Shown piece by piece: positions 44,694-56,440 of a stretch of 64,000 nucleotides of DNA; the first letter of the stretch is position 1, and each line of letters opens with the position of its first letter. Both the position numbers and the translations under genes were made by a program. A model generated the notes under the pieces. That model had not been told where the DNA came from, did no database searches, and was given only the letters and a program-made list of their open reading frames with translations. Where the stretch lies: the NCBI RefSeq assembly GCF_002994745.2, contig NC_037091.1, forward strand, positions 14,322,501 through 14,386,500, written 5' to 3'. The DNA is from Rosa chinensis (lineage: Eukaryota; Streptophyta; Magnoliopsida; Rosales; Rosaceae).

Positions 44694-47265
44694 TTCTCTC
44701 GCTGCTTTCGAGATTTCGCACTTTTTAAAAAGAAGGAGAAGGGGTAATGTGGGTTTTGGAGCATTGAAACTAGACATGAGTAAAGCCTATGACAGGGTGG
44801 AGTGGAGCTTTCTAAAGGTTGTTCTTCAGAGGTTGGGGTTCAGTTCTATCTGGATTGATTGGGTTATGCGCTGTGTGCGCACTGTCACATACTCATTCAT
44901 AGTGAATGGGGTTCCTAGGGGTCGTGTAATCCCTTCACGTGGGCTGCGGCAGGGGGACGCTATCTCCCCGTATCTCTTCCTCCTTTGTGCAGAATCCTTA
45001 TCTAGAATGATCTTGAGGGCGGAGGAGACAAACGAGATTCATGGTGTTCAAATTTGTTCAGGTGCTCCTTCTATATCACATCTCTTTTTTGCGGATGATT
45101 CCTTTATTTTTTTCAAAGCAGAGTGGGAAGAATGTGTTGTGTTGAAAGATATCTTCAAGAGGTATGAACAAGCATCTGGGCAGGTTATTAACTATCAGAA
45201 GAGTTCTATTGCTTTTAGCAAGAATGTGAGGCGTGGTAAACAGGATGAATTAGCTGCTGTCTTGGGTGTTGAAAGGGTAGAGAAGCACGACAAGTACCTT
45301 GGGCTACCAATTGAGATCAGCTACTCGAAGACGGAAGCGTTTAACTTCTTGATAGAAAAAGTCCGAAAACGTACTTCTGGTTGGAGAGATAAGACTCTGA
45401 GCAATGCTGGTAAGGAAATTTTGATTAAAGCAGTGGCACAATCTATTCCAACATATGTCATGAGTTGCTTCGAATTACCTAAGCACCTTTGCCATGAGAT
45501 GCATAGCTTGATGGCGAAATTTTGGTGGGGTGATAGGGTTGATGGAAAGAAAATACACTGGTTATCTTGGGAGAAGCTTTGTATTCCTAAGTCGAAAGGT
45601 GGGCTGGGGTTTAGAAATATGGTGCACTTCAACCAAGCTTTACTGGCTAAGCAAGGGTGGAGATTGCTCCAGAACCCCAACACTTTGCTTTCGAGGTTGT
45701 ACAAAGCACGTTATTTTCCGGAGTCAGACTTATTGGGGGCTCGGGTGGTGGGGGGGGCTTCTTATGCTTGGCGGAGTATTATGCATGGGTGTGAGTTATT
45801 ACGCAAAGGGCTTCGCTTTCAGGTTGGTAGAGGTAATCTAATTTCCACATGGAAGGACCCATGGCTTCCACTTCCACATTCTTTTCGTCCTTTTACTATG
45901 CCTATGGAGGGGTGGGAAGACAGCAGAGTCGAGGACTTGATTGATTGGGAAGAAGGGGAGTGGTGTTGGCCCCTAATTGAGGCTCTTTTTTCACCTATGG
46001 AGGCGAAGATTATTGCAGGTATTCCCCTGAGCGTTAGGGACACAGATGATAGGCGGGTTTGGCACTACGATACAAAGGGGAGATACTCAGTAAAAAATGG
46101 GTATCATGTGGCTAGGAAGGCGGTGGGTTTGACGGATTGTGCATCTAGTTCTTTGGGGCAGGTTAGAACAAAAGGGAGGTACTGGAAGCGTGTCTGGGCT
46201 GCTAATATTCCTCCGAAGGTGAGATCATTTATATGGAGGTTGCTGCGTGGTGTTCTACCTATGAAGAAAGCCTTGGCTTATAAGGTAGCCATGCATGATT
46301 TACATTGTGTTTTTTGCGGCTTTGATATTGAAGATGCCTTGCATGTTTTCAAATCATGCAACGTAACTCAATGCTTCTGGTCATTTGGAAAACTTGGTTT
46401 GAAAGCAATTAAGGTGCAAGGGAATGTTCTAGAAGATTGGGTGTGGAATGTGATGGATGTGTGTGCTGTGCATGAGTGTGATTGGTTTTTTATGTATTTG
46501 TGGGCCCTGTGGTGTGAACGCAATAGCATAGTGTGGAAAGGTACCCAGTTTGATGCTTTGAATACGGCCCTGAGTGCGTTGAAGGTTCTACAGGATTATC
46601 AATTGGTCCACCCAGTTCAGTCTACAAAGAGAACAAGGTCCCGGACTAAATGGACTTATCCTCCGAGTGGACGACTGAAAGTCAATGTGGATGGTAGTTT
46701 TCGACCCGAGTTGGGCGTTGGTGGTATTGGGGTTGTTATCCGGGATGAACAGGGTAATTGTGTGGCTGCTCTGGCTAGGTATTTTCCTCATGCTTGCTCT
46801 GCGTTACACATGGAAGCGGAGGCTTGTAGGGCAGGACTATTGTTGGCCATTCACCAGGACTATGCGGAGGCTGAATTGGAGAGTGATTGCTCACTCGTGA
46901 TTGCAGCCATGTCTCAAGAACATGATGACCTTTCTGAGGTTGGGCGCATTATCGACGATTGTAAGTCATATTTGACATTTTTTCACTCATCTCAGTTTAG
47001 GCACATTATGCGTGAAGCAAACGGTGTTGCTCATAGATTAGCACACCTTGCTAGTTATAATGCTCTAAATGATGTCTGGTTAGATGAGACTCCTGTTATT
47101 ATTCGGGATGTTCTCTATGAGGATGCTTGTAACATTGCTAGAGGTCAAGGCGTCATGTCCCCCTCTATGCAACTATTTAATTCTAATATAATAAGTCAGG
47201 CGTGGGGATGAGCCTCCCAGCTTGGCTGGGTTCCAAACCCCTTCAAAAAAAAAAAAAAAAAAAAA
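44694..47265 (+). mobile_element. 5'-truncated L1-type LINE with poly-A tail
   Basis: A non-LTR retrotransposon in plus orientation, starting inside the reverse transcriptase and ending with 21 A (47245-47265). Just upstream of the main coding stretch the same frame continues as AAFEISHFLKRRRRG, placing the truncation near 44694. The 3' end reads gctgggttccaaacccctt before the A-run. Host sequence immediately before it has a 15-bp direct repeat gaactttctataatt (44642-44656 and 44681-44695). I see no target duplication after the A tail. Confidence 0.88.
44749..47211 (+). CDS. LINE reverse transcriptase-RNase H, open but 5'-truncated
   Basis: About 820 uninterrupted codons. Landmarks are LKLDMSKAYDRVEW (start of the RT palm), LRQGDAISPYLF, the catalytic FADD in HLFFADDSFIFF, KYLGLP, then the plant LINE zinc-binding RVT region (IPPKVRSFIWRLL... 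CVFCG...) and a C-terminal RNase H-like domain (VNVDGSFRPELGVGGIG, then EAEACRAGLL, then SDCSLVI). This is ORF2 without its endonuclease and the first RT motifs, so it cannot be autonomous. The absence of stops suggests a recent insertion. No ATG initiator is expected, since the 5' part is missing; the coding frame extends a little upstream of the position given. Confidence 0.9.
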   Translation: MGFGALKLDMSKAYDRVEWSFLKVVLQRLGFSSIWIDWVMRCVRTVTYSFIVNGVPRGRVIPSRGLRQGDAISPYLFLLCAESLSRMILRAEETNEIHGVQICSGAPSISHLFFADDSFIFFKAEWEECVVLKDIFKRYEQASGQVINYQKSSIAFSKNVRRGKQDELAAVLGVERVEKHDKYLGLPIEISYSKTEAFNFLIEKVRKRTSGWRDKTLSNAGKEILIKAVAQSIPTYVMSCFELPKHLCHEMHSLMAKFWWGDRVDGKKIHWLSWEKLCIPKSKGGLGFRNMVHFNQALLAKQGWRLLQNPNTLLSRLYKARYFPESDLLGARVVGGASYAWRSIMHGCELLRKGLRFQVGRGNLISTWKDPWLPLPHSFRPFTMPMEGWEDSRVEDLIDWEEGEWCWPLIEALFSPMEAKIIAGIPLSVRDTDDRRVWHYDTKGRYSVKNGYHVARKAVGLTDCASSSLGQVRTKGRYWKRVWAANIPPKVRSFIWRLLRGVLPMKKALAYKVAMHDLHCVFCGFDIEDALHVFKSCNVTQCFWSFGKLGLKAIKVQGNVLEDWVWNVMDVCAVHECDWFFMYLWALWCERNSIVWKGTQFDALNTALSALKVLQDYQLVHPVQSTKRTRSRTKWTYPPSGRLKVNVDGSFRPELGVGGIGVVIRDEQGNCVAALARYFPHACSALHMEAEACRAGLLLAIHQDYAEAELESDCSLVIAAMSQEHDDLSEVGRIIDDCKSYLTFFHSSQFRHIMREANGVAHRLAHLASYNALNDVWLDETPVIIRDVLYEDACNIARGQGVMSPSMQLFNSNIISQAWG

Positions 47266-47963
47266 CTTAAAATATGAATCTTCACCTGTTTCCCTCATTA
47301 ATTTCCGGAGAAGAACAGATTAACATTTTTCACTACAAACACTTCAAATATCAACACTGCTGACTGCTCCATATTTGATTCAGTACTATAAAAGAAAATA
47401 TTATTGTAATCTGTAATTCAAATTCTATGTTCCCTCTTGTATTCCATGATTTCATTAAATAAGAAGTGTGTGATTTCATTAAATAAAACAAGACTTGAGG
47501 GCAGTCAGACACTCACCATTTTCACCAAAAAAAAAAAAGAGAAGAAGAAGAAAGATATGTGTGTGTGCGCGTAGTCCTGGAATCGTATAAAGCACAAATT
47601 CTTTGCAGACACATATTCACAGAAATAAAATTCATAGTCAAAAAAGAAAAATTGCTGCTCTATTGCACAAGCATAATTCGACCGGTTGGACCTTCATATG
47701 ATCTGCAATTTCTTTTGATTTTTTTTTTCTACACAAGACGAGCATCAAGCTTACAACAAGTCAATATGCCCTAGACCCCAAAATGTTCTTTCCTCTCCTC
47801 ACAAGTTCAAAACCCTTCCTATTCTTTGCTGGATATACCGTATATAACATTATAGTGTAAGCCAACACAAGCCGAGATAAGAAAAACAAGACAGATACAA
47901 CGTGAAAAGGTCCCCAGAGAGAGCAAGAAAGAGCAACCAGTTTTAAGAATGACATAGGCCCTT
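47266..47963. other. Spacer and 3' flank of the MBD2-like gene
   Basis: AT-rich, no gene recognised. The part next to 47964 is the presumed 3' UTR of the minus-strand gene. Confidence 0.45.
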
Positions 47964-50009
47964 CTAGCTCGACTCTGTGCTGATATTTAAATTACTATTG
48001 TAGACCCTTGATGGAGTTCTTGTTTTGGCTCGCTTCTTTGTAGGTCGACCAACAGGGTCAAACACATGAGCCTCCAAGTACGGAGAACCAAGTTGCAACT
48101 CTGTATCATCTGGACCAGCCCATGCTATGGGATTTGCTACAGAAGATTAAATCAGAGTTAGTTTTGTGTTGATTCGTCTTCTACATGAAGCAAAAGATAA
48201 CATTACTGAGTATCAAGTCTATGATCAAGGGGTTCTCTATTTTCCCCAAAAAGGGAAGAAAAAAAAAACATATTACGTAACAATGATGGCTAATCACTCA
48301 TTTTCCTGCCTCCATTTTATAAATCAAATGATGTCATATTAATTCTTATGATGTCCAAGATGCAAACAGCAAATACTGTAAAAGCTAAGGATGTACAGGA
48401 CATCCACTCGAGGGTTTCTAGGGTCGAACCACATAATCTTTCTGATAAGTCAAGACCAGTGCAAAAAAGAAAACCAAAACATCCAGCAAAGAAGATGCAC
48501 AAAAACTGATTGATATCCACGTCAGTACTCAGTCCTCAATTATGATGTCCAAACACTGATTGAACTAAACAATATATGTATCAAGTGTAAATTTGTCAGA
48601 CACTTGTTTGACTAAGCATCTATTAGGCAAAATTCAAAAAGCAAACTACATATCGTGTTTTTCCCTGTTTCAAACAAATAAGACGAAATATGCACTTCCT
48701 TTGTTATGAAAGGAGCAAAATAGTCAATTTCTAAACTTGTTAAGATAGATGTTATAGTGGCAGACATGCCTCAGTCAAAGCATAAAGCTTTTACACCTCA
48801 GAAAAGCATGGCAAATTGGCAATCCATATTGACATACACAGCAAATGATCTGACGGAAAACAGAGTCTCTAATTCAGAAGAATTAAAACAGAGTATATAA
48901 AATGCTTATAAATACTCACCTTCAGTAGGTTCAAGAGTTCTACTGGCATGAGCAGCAGCTGTCAAACGAGGAGCAGCAGGGCGTTTCCTCACATAATTCT
49001 CCTGCAGAGGCCTTGGAATTTGAAATGAAAATTGTGCCATAGATAGCCCATCCACCATATACTCAGGATGTTCAATCAAATACCTGAAAACCCAAAAGCA
49101 GCCAAATCATTACTTAAAAGAGTCCAAATACATCTCTATGTGATTCACATTGCACTTATTTGCACTAAAAATTTTCAGGGACCAACCAATCTCAATAAAC
49201 AGAAACACTAAAAACATACTTTTGAACCTCCACCATGGACCGAAGTCTCTTGCCCGACGGCGCTTGATAATAACTGAAAAAAAAAAAAAACACAATGTAT
49301 CAACACAGGCACATTAGATTACACTCGAATCAGTATTATATTAGTAATGCTAATGTTGCCCATAATGACAATGTCACACTTAAATAGTCACATACACATC
49401 TGCAAACTTGGTGCTTCCTTCACCTCGAATCCTGAGTAGCCGTTGCCAGCCGGGCGGTGGCTGAGCAATGTTAGGCCTATCAATGGCCCAGAGCCGGCTC
49501 CCGTCTTGAGTAATGTCAGCCGGATCATCACACGAAATCGACGGCCTCCATTCCTTTGCAGTCTCACAGTAGAACGGCCGTTCCAGAATGTGCTCCCGGA
49601 TTTGCTCGTACTGCTCCTTCGTCGGAATCAGCCTCCACTTGAAGCAATTGGCACACTGCACAGTGAAGGCCCCGACCGACGGCAAAACCCTAGGACCTTG
49701 ACTATTCGAAACCGAGACCGGAGAAATGGATTTGTTCAGATTCGGAATCCGATTCACTGTAGCAGCGCGATTGGCGTCACCGCCGGCATTCGCGGCGACG
49801 GCGGGATCGTAGAGCACGAGCTCCTGGGATTGGAGATGGGACTGGAGAATCTCGTCGGAGGAGGAAGGGGAAGACGGCGGCGACGAGACGGAGGAAGACG
49901 AAGGAGACTGGGCGGGTTTGTCGTCGTTCGTTTTCGGCTCTTGTTCTTGTTCGTCGTCTCTTCTGAGCTTGAGGGTGATCTTACAAGGGCTCGGAGTCGT
50001 GGATTCCAT
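47964..50009 (-). CDS. MBD2: MBD2-like methyl-CpG-binding protein with CW zinc finger
   Basis: A nuclear chromatin protein of the plant MBD1/2/4/12 group, predicted 334 aa. Exons (minus) 49396-50009, 49220-49273, 48920-49083 and 47964-48136, all GT/AG; the coding length is divisible by three. After a Ser/Pro-rich N-terminus, the CW-type zinc finger spans about residues 112-160: C-A-N-C, WR, FYCE and SISCDDP supply four Cys and the Trp residues. The MBD fold follows (PPPGWQRLLRIRGEG, then SGKRLRSMVEVQKYLIEHP). The third exon ends with a KRPAAPRLTAAAHA stretch, and the last exon has the basic GRPTKKRAKTRTPSR tail, likely a nuclear signal. A 74-bp intron in the 5' UTR (50038-50111) is indicated by GTAAAC...CACAG. 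In this family CW binds methylated histone H3K4; whether the MBD binds methyl-CpG in plants varies by member. The start is the ATG before ESTTPSP. Confidence 0.92.
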
Positions 50010-50230
50010 TGGGCACAGATCCCCGAACACCTCCTGCCTGTGAAGAAACGAAAGCGTCAGAGAAACGGGGGGGTTTGGGTGCGTAGCCAGATCTGGGGGG
50101 TGGTTGTTTACCTGAGGATGGATCAGAGATCTGCGGCGGTGATCGGAGGAGGAGCGATCGGAGGTCAGGAGCGCATGGAGTGGTGGGAACTGGGAAGGTT
50201 TTATCTTGTTTAGGAAAGAGGAGGAGGAGG
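50010..50230 (-). promoter_or_regulatory. 5' leader of the MBD2-like gene with a 74-bp intron
   Basis: Leader exon pieces at about 50010-50037 and from 50112 upstream are separated by a GTAAAC...CACAG intron. A (GGA)n-type run at 50217-50239 lies near the likely transcription start. Confidence 0.55.
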
Positions 50231-51179
50231 AGGAGGAAGGTTTGGGGGAGTGTTCATAAATGTTTGAAGTGGAAATGTCTTTTGTTTTTGGGTAAATTTT
50301 GGGAAAGGGGAGGGGTTTATTTAGCTTCGATTAACTGGAGTTTGTAGTTTAATTAATTCAATTACCAAATGCGAAGTATTTAGGATTAAATTTGGTTTGG
50401 GCTTAAATAGCAAGTTAATACGTTGCACATTTAACACAACGGAATGCTCATTTCATACCCTTTTGAGGTTATTTTGCTGTTAGAAATTATTATCCGTCGT
50501 GTGATTTTATGTTCGACTAATAGATTAGTTACTGTTTGAGTGAAAATTAAAATAAAGAGACATTTAAAGGAATTATTACTAGAATAAATTAAGAGTCTTA
50601 CGTTGTGGATCTACTATTTAATTCTTTGGAAAATATTATCATTTGATGTGGAATAGAGAGAGGATTACAATAAAGAGTTGGAGAGAAAGAGAGATGTCTA
50701 CTGCTTAGACCATATGATACATGTTTTTCTTTTTCTGTTTTCCAGTTTTGATCAAAATGTGTTTCTTCCTCTTCTTAATCTTTGATTCGATAGTGATTTC
50801 AAATAAATAAGATTTCAAAGTTTGAATTTTAACTTTCTAAATTTTATGGATAGGCTAGAGTATGTGATGATGTTTCTTCGAGACATAACTGATCCGATAC
50901 GCTACCAATCTCATTTTCTTTTTGTGGTTTAAAGATTCTTTTGTATTGATTTGTGTTTCTTAACTTACCTCAAGCTACTTGGTTTTAAGTTTTAACTAAT
51001 AAAATACATTAACCTATATCTAAAAATACAATTTAAATTGAAAATCAATTCTAATGAGCTGAAAACGAAAGAAAATTAAAAAATCTACTACTCTTCTATC
51101 GTAGAATGTACCCATCCAAATTGAAATTAATTAAACTCTTGAGTTTTTCATTTTGCAATTTCATTAAAAAAACAAAGAC
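50231..51179. other. Intergenic, no gene seen
   Basis: AT-rich DNA between the MBD2-like gene and the tRNA. No bounded element recognised. Confidence 0.5.
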
Positions 51180-51269
51180 TGGGGTGAGAGAGGCTCGAAC
51201 TCTCGACCTCAGGATAACTCACTCTTTAAGCTATGAGACCTACGCGCTAGCCAACTGCGCCACCACCCC
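51180..51269 (-). tRNA. trnM-CAU: Elongator tRNA-Met (CAT) with a 16-nt intron
   Basis: On the minus strand: acceptor GGGGTGG pairs with TCACCCC (one G-T), discriminator A. D arm GCGC...GCGC, anticodon CAT in CTCATA, then a 16-nt intron (51216-51231 on the plus strand) after position 37, and TCCTG closing the anticodon stem. The T arm reads GAGAGTTCGAGCCTCTC. Mature length is 74. Plant nuclear elongator tRNA-Met genes characteristically carry such a short intron. A box (TGGCGCAGTTGG) and B box (AGTTCGAGCC) are intact, and a T-rich stretch (revcomp of the A-rich 51150-51175) downstream can serve as terminator. Confidence 0.95.
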
Positions 51270-53595
51270 GTTGTGTTATATTTCTCCATCTCTTCAATAT
51301 ATATGATGCCCACAATAAATGTACTATAAGTCTGCCAACAGTTGCCGTTTCGTTACAGAAAGGTAGCTTTCAGTCTACGATGTCCAGATCAGTATTAGGT
51401 GGCCAGAATATAACGCATCTCCAACCAAAATCTCTTTTTTCTTCACTATTTTCTCAATACAACAAAAACTGCCTCACATTTTGAATTCATATTTTAATAC
51501 TCCAGTTCAACTTGTACAGGTGACGGAGAAGTTACAGAGTATGCTATAAATGTATATGAGATTGACTGGTAATGGGTAATTACGTTTCTTTGGTAAGAAA
51601 AGAGATCTTCATTAGAAAGAAAATACAAAGAAATGGACAGGACATCAACCTAGTAAGACAAGACCTCCTAGACGTTACTATGGTTCATTAGTCCCTGACC
51701 AAGTAAATGAACAAACTGCTGCGCCAGCACCCAGCAAAACACCAAAAAGAAAAGGAAAGAAAACCACACACAACAGAATGAACGAACTGCTGAATTGCAG
51801 TCTAAGCAAATAGCAAACCATTTATTCCTAAAAACTGACGAAAATGAATCACCAAATGATGTCAAATATGTCAAACCGCATCCCGCTTCACATTCTTGTT
51901 CCTGCCCTGTCTAAATGCAGATGATCGAAAAGAGAGCTATAACAGCACATCTCCACAGAACCAGCCCCCTTCTTTCATGCTTTAAAAACTGTTAACTTCG
52001 AGACAACAAAGTCACACGATCTAGAAATATGAAAAAATTTCACCAAGAGAACTGTAGCTGGGTATGGAAGTTAATAGATCTCTTTGATCAACAAGCAAAT
52101 TTAAGGTTTATTGCAAGGGTGACACAAACTAAACTGGCACAAGTAGCACATCAAAAACAGACACCTCTATAACTAGGAAAAACTTACGAACCATAGGCCT
52201 CATAACCTAGAGCAAATAAAAGCTAAATAAAAAAAACAGCAAAGAAATAAACTCTAACCTTTTTGATTGAATTCCATTCCAATTGCCTAGTGATGTCATT
52301 AAACATAAATGGAATCATTCTATAGAGGAACTAAAGAAAACATGAACTCATATTTCTTGTGAGGGGTTGAGAAACCTCGAGGAGACAAACTAGTGAATAT
52401 CCTTAAAATATTTCCTCAACTACTCTAGAGTCCTTGAGAACATTTGATAACTCTTGCACACCTGGTGTACATACTCTTGTATGCGTACAAGTGGAGTGCT
52501 AGTGTTTGTAAATGTATGGCAGCAAAATAAAAAAGAACCTCAGATTGCAAGGTAATCAAGATACTATATGTACCAAGTTTTCAAAGAACAGAACAAATCA
52601 GCTATTGATAAATATACTGAAGAAATCCCAAACATGAGGATCAGGCAGACAGAAGACTTGGGCGTCCTACCAAGTAGCAGGCGATGAATCACCACTGCAA
52701 GTTTAGCTGCTAGACGCTATCACTGAATCTAAATAAAGCAATTTTGGTTTGATTTAAAATAAGGACACAACTGATTCAGCCAAAAACTGGGAACAATGAC
52801 CGACAAGCTCACAAGAAAAAGCAAAATTATTAGCAAGGCTTCCTTTGGTACTGGCTGCAAATTACTGTTTTTTCAACTTCGATCTATATACAAACCAAAC
52901 TTTGTCACCAGGGAAGCATCCCACCCAAAAATACAGCGAAAGATTCACTTTTTCTTGTACTGATGATAGGTAGCATGATTAACAAAGTGAGGCATGTAAA
53001 CAGATTTATAGCTGCAACACATAAGACTTGTGATAATCTGAGCTACAAGAACATAAAAAATAATGGAACTGCAATCACTTTGATGATCATACAAAGTGCT
53101 TGGCTTTTTCTTTTCTTTCTTTTTTTCAAATGGTGAACAGTATCTATAACATGACTGGTTTCAGCCCTCACATGGGGCTGAAAACTAGTAGTCATCCATG
53201 CTTTACATTCCTCAAGAAACAAGATGCTATCGGTGTAGCAAAACGTGGAATATATAATTCCTGAGGGGTTAAACATAACATGAAGGTACAGCTTTGTTCA
53301 CTCCGCGAAAAACAAAAGATTATATACACAGGATTATCAATAAATAAACAAAAAACGCAAACAACCAAAAACAGGAGAGCATAGAATCATAAAAGCAACC
53401 GCCCATCAAACTGAAAATGCCCCGAAGCAATGAAGCACAAGGAAAATTATTTATGAAGCATAAACCCATTAATATGAACTCAAATTACAAACGCAAATTT
53501 CTCATTAAAATATAATCCATTGTTCGTCATGCCAAAGCATACACAATACTCGACAATAACATACTAAAAAAAACTAATACCTCCTCTCTAAAGTA
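51270..53595. other. Intergenic, no gene recognised
   Basis: About 2.3 kb without a recognisable gene or clearly bounded transposon. Short frames have no domain. The final few hundred bases before 53703 are the probable 3' UTR of TOM7. Confidence 0.5.
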
Positions 53596-53702
53596 CTACA
53601 CTACACAGTAGTACCATGAAATAAACCATGTAGATTCGACGAATAGGCGCCGACCCATGACCCCACCGATCGGGGCCGACCCGACCCGATTGGGATCGGA
53701 TC

Positions 53703-53924
53703 TCAGACGGGGCTGAGAAGCTGAGAAAGTTGGGGCTTGGGATCGGAGTTCATGCCGATGACGATGATGAGAGGAATGAAACCGTAGTGAGTGACGACCT
53801 TGGCCTTCTTCATGGTCCAGGAGGTCCACTCCTTGACGGCCTGAGAAATTGACCGGTCGTCGGAACCCTTGGAGCCCTTGTTGGTCGTCTTGCCCTTGCT
53901 CTTCAAGCTAACCCTCGACGCCAT
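53703..53924 (-). CDS. TOM7: TOM7, mitochondrial import receptor subunit
   Basis: A 73-aa single-exon gene for the small TOM7 subunit of the outer-membrane protein translocase, which modulates TOM complex stability. The charged cytosolic N-terminus ([20 protein letters not shown]) is followed by [20 protein letters not shown], a single membrane segment ([10 protein letters not shown], about 47-58) and the conserved tail [15 protein letters not shown]. The [13 protein letters not shown] and GMNSDPKP blocks are near-identical to those of other plant TOM7 proteins. The start is the ATG of MASRV; the open frame extends further up but its sequence there is leader-like. Confidence 0.95.
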   Translation of the reverse strand: MASRVSLKSKGKTTNKGSKGSDDRSISQAVKEWTSWTMKKAKVVTHYGFIPLIIVIGMNSDPKPQLSQLLSPV

Positions 53925-53991
53925 TTGATCTCTGAGTGCGAGGCTCTCTCTCTCGTTCTCTCTAGAAATTGTGGTGTAAAGCCCCAATCTA

Positions 53992-54000
53992 AAACCCTAA
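53992..54000. promoter_or_regulatory. Telo-box in the TOM7 promoter
   Basis: AAACCCTAA about 70 bases upstream of the TOM7 start codon, next to a TATAATAAG-like element on the minus strand. Telo-boxes are common in promoters of plant translation and organelle biogenesis genes. This is a motif match only. Confidence 0.4.
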
Positions 54001-54305
54001 TTATAAGCAGTGCTTATTATAGGGCTGCTCTTAGAGAGAGAGAGAGAGTGACGTGTGGCGCAAATCACAGCCGTCCATTTTATTTTCTTTCCTGTCCTCC
54101 AAGTTTCTATTAACTCCAATTCCTTTTTCTTCTTCTTTTTAATTAAACAGAGATGGGAATTTGAAGTTGTGCAGGAGTAGGGATCAGTCTAATCAGAATG
54201 AGCCTCGGGCTTTTTCAATATCATCATTTTAGAAATAAAAAATAGTTAATGGTATTTTTGTAGAATTTATTACAAAATTCATGATTCCAACGATCTCTAT
54301 TGTTA

Positions 54306-55622
54306 TAAGGCCTTTGGTTAACTAGACAAGTGACCGCAGAGTATCAAAAACATGAGGAAGTCTCGCACCACTGGAACCCTATTGGCGCCGACTGAAGGTG
54401 CTAAGCACGAAGATGGCGGTCTCGGCCGTCCCCGTATGACACGCCAGGCTCGTTCTGGCGTTGGCTTTCTTCCCATGGTCTTTTTATGGATGTTTTGTCA
54501 AAACCGAGTTCTGATTTCGATCGGATCTCTCCCCTCCCTTACCGCAGATCCGCTCTTGAGGGTGAGGAGTTATGCTGGTAAGTGTCTGGCCTCTTGGGCT
54601 ACTGATGGTGGGATGACGTGTGCCATCTCAGTGTGGCCTCCCAGCAATTTGGCTCGACGGTGTACGGCGGGCCTTGGCGGATTCAATTTATTTATTCTTG
54701 ATTTTGACGGAGGAGGTGTCGTGATTGGGGTGCAAGTATCGAACATGGTGGCAGCGAACAACCAGATTGGATGGAGCTCTGCGTCGTGGGACGGAATTGT
54801 TTAACCGAGGGGATCCGATCTGAGAGGCTGGAGGCACCGCTGGGGGCATCAGGGCGAAACAAACCCTACTCGGGCTGTGATGGTGCAGGTCTCCAGCGAC
54901 TTGTGACGGCAGGACGAGGGCTGCGCCGGGTCTCTGTAGTACCAACGGTGACTGGGACTAGTATGCTCGAGATCAAAGCGGTGGCGAGTCATGGGCAAGA
55001 AGACGGCCCAAAAAAATTGGCGGGAAACCCTAGTTTTGCACTAGGGTTGACCGTTTGTGTTGACTGAGCTGATTTCTAGGCCAAGGATGATTGGGCCTAG
55101 GGTAGGGATTGGGTTGAAGGTAGGGACTGAGCCTATTTGGCCCAAATATGAAAATGGGGGCTATATGCTGCAAACTCTCAAGAAGAGCCTGCGGAGCAAC
55201 CTGATGCCAAAGTTGTCGGCTACGGAGGAGGCTGCATATGGTGTTGGTTCCAACCCTACGGGGCAGAGACTCGCGCTGTTATAAGTCCTCAAAGCTTTTA
55301 GACATTCTGGACTTAAGCCTTTTGAAGTAGGGGTAATTTCTATAAGCTTTTCTAAGACGTTTCTAGTTGTTATTTGTACCACAATTGTGTGCTTGGCAGA
55401 TTATACTAGATGAATATTTTTTCCTTAGAGAGTGAGATTATTCTTGCATAGATTAGGCTTGCTATTCAGCGAGCATCCCTTTAGACTTTAATGAGTTTAG
55501 TTGTGGCTTAGATAGGTTACCTGGTTTGTCTCGGGATTTCTTATGTAAGTTCTGTTAGACTCTGGCCTGTTTTCATGGCTTGATTACTAATGCAATCAAT
55601 TCCTATTCAAAAAAAAAAAAAA
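54306..55622 (+). mobile_element. 1.3-kb poly(A) retroelement with 17-bp target duplication
   Basis: Bounded by a perfect 17-bp repeat aacgatctctattgtta (54289-54305 and 55623-55639). The right end has 'cctattc' plus about 16 A directly before the second repeat copy. The insert is clearly GC-richer than its surroundings and has short frames on both strands but no recognisable RT, endonuclease or gag zinc knuckle. Size, poly-A and target duplication fit LINE-mediated retroposition. It could be a non-autonomous LINE derivative, the untranslated part of a LINE, or a retrocopied non-coding transcript. Confidence 0.85.
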
Positions 55623-55639
55623 AACGATCTCTATTGTTA

Positions 55640-56183
55640 CAAGTTTATGTGTCGCATATGTAATAGGTTAAATCTGTCAACGACTACAAGTTCGGTCCAC
55701 GGTTTAGAATGGAGACTATTTTGTATTTTGACGATATGGTTGTTGTAAGGGTTCTATGATGAGAGTTTTGCATAACTCGCTCGCTCTTGGTTTTAGTTCA
55801 ACTTCACCTAGCTTGTAAAAAAAAGTCAGTCATAGGGTAGATGTGACTCTTTGCAAGTCAAGCCAGTTTTGGGCTAACCAAGATACTAACTTGGGTTCGG
55901 ATTTGAGTGATCATCTTAACCTGATGATCAAGATAATCTATAAATTAGGTGTGAGTGGGGTGCAATCCCATACTTTTAATGTTTTTTGATACGCGTCAAG
56001 GATGTCCTTGATATAACCCCAAATGACGTTTTAAATTTTTCAGCCACCCTTTGATCTCCCCAACATTTAGTGACTTGTAACAAAAAGAAGGAAGAGTTAG
56101 AATGTGGTGCACCTTTCCGCAAAGACTTCGTAAGACATTGTAGGAAATCAGAGATCTTAAACTCAATTCATTATTATTTTTCC
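55640..56183. other. Spacer, no gene seen
   Basis: AT-rich DNA between the poly(A) retroelement and a MULE-like element. Confidence 0.5.
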
Positions 56184-56383
56184 CCTTTTCTCGGGGCTGT
56201 GACCACTTACCCAATTTTAGACTAAAAATTGCCCACTTACTCCACTAGGAGATTTTTAACGCCATCTACCCAATTTAATATTTAAGTACATTTTTGCCCT
56301 TAACTCAATTATTTAATTACATATGCATCTCCTTGTCTCTCTCATCCCCCATTCCCCCGATCTGCTCTTTCTCTCTCATCCCC

Positions 56384-56386
<3 letters not shown>

Positions 56387-56438
<52 letters not shown>
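56387..56438 (+). repeat. (CT)n microsatellite
   Basis: A long pure CT dinucleotide run inside MULE-like element A. Confidence 0.95.

Positions 56439-56440
<2 letters not shown>

Noticed and set aside
49443..50213. 256-codon plus-strand frame opposite the MBD2-like gene
   Set aside because: Antisense shadow of the GC-rich first exon; composition is Arg/Gly-rich with no domain.
54352..55382. Several frames in the poly(A) retroelement
   Set aside because: Short, on both strands, none matching LINE proteins; left as part of the element.
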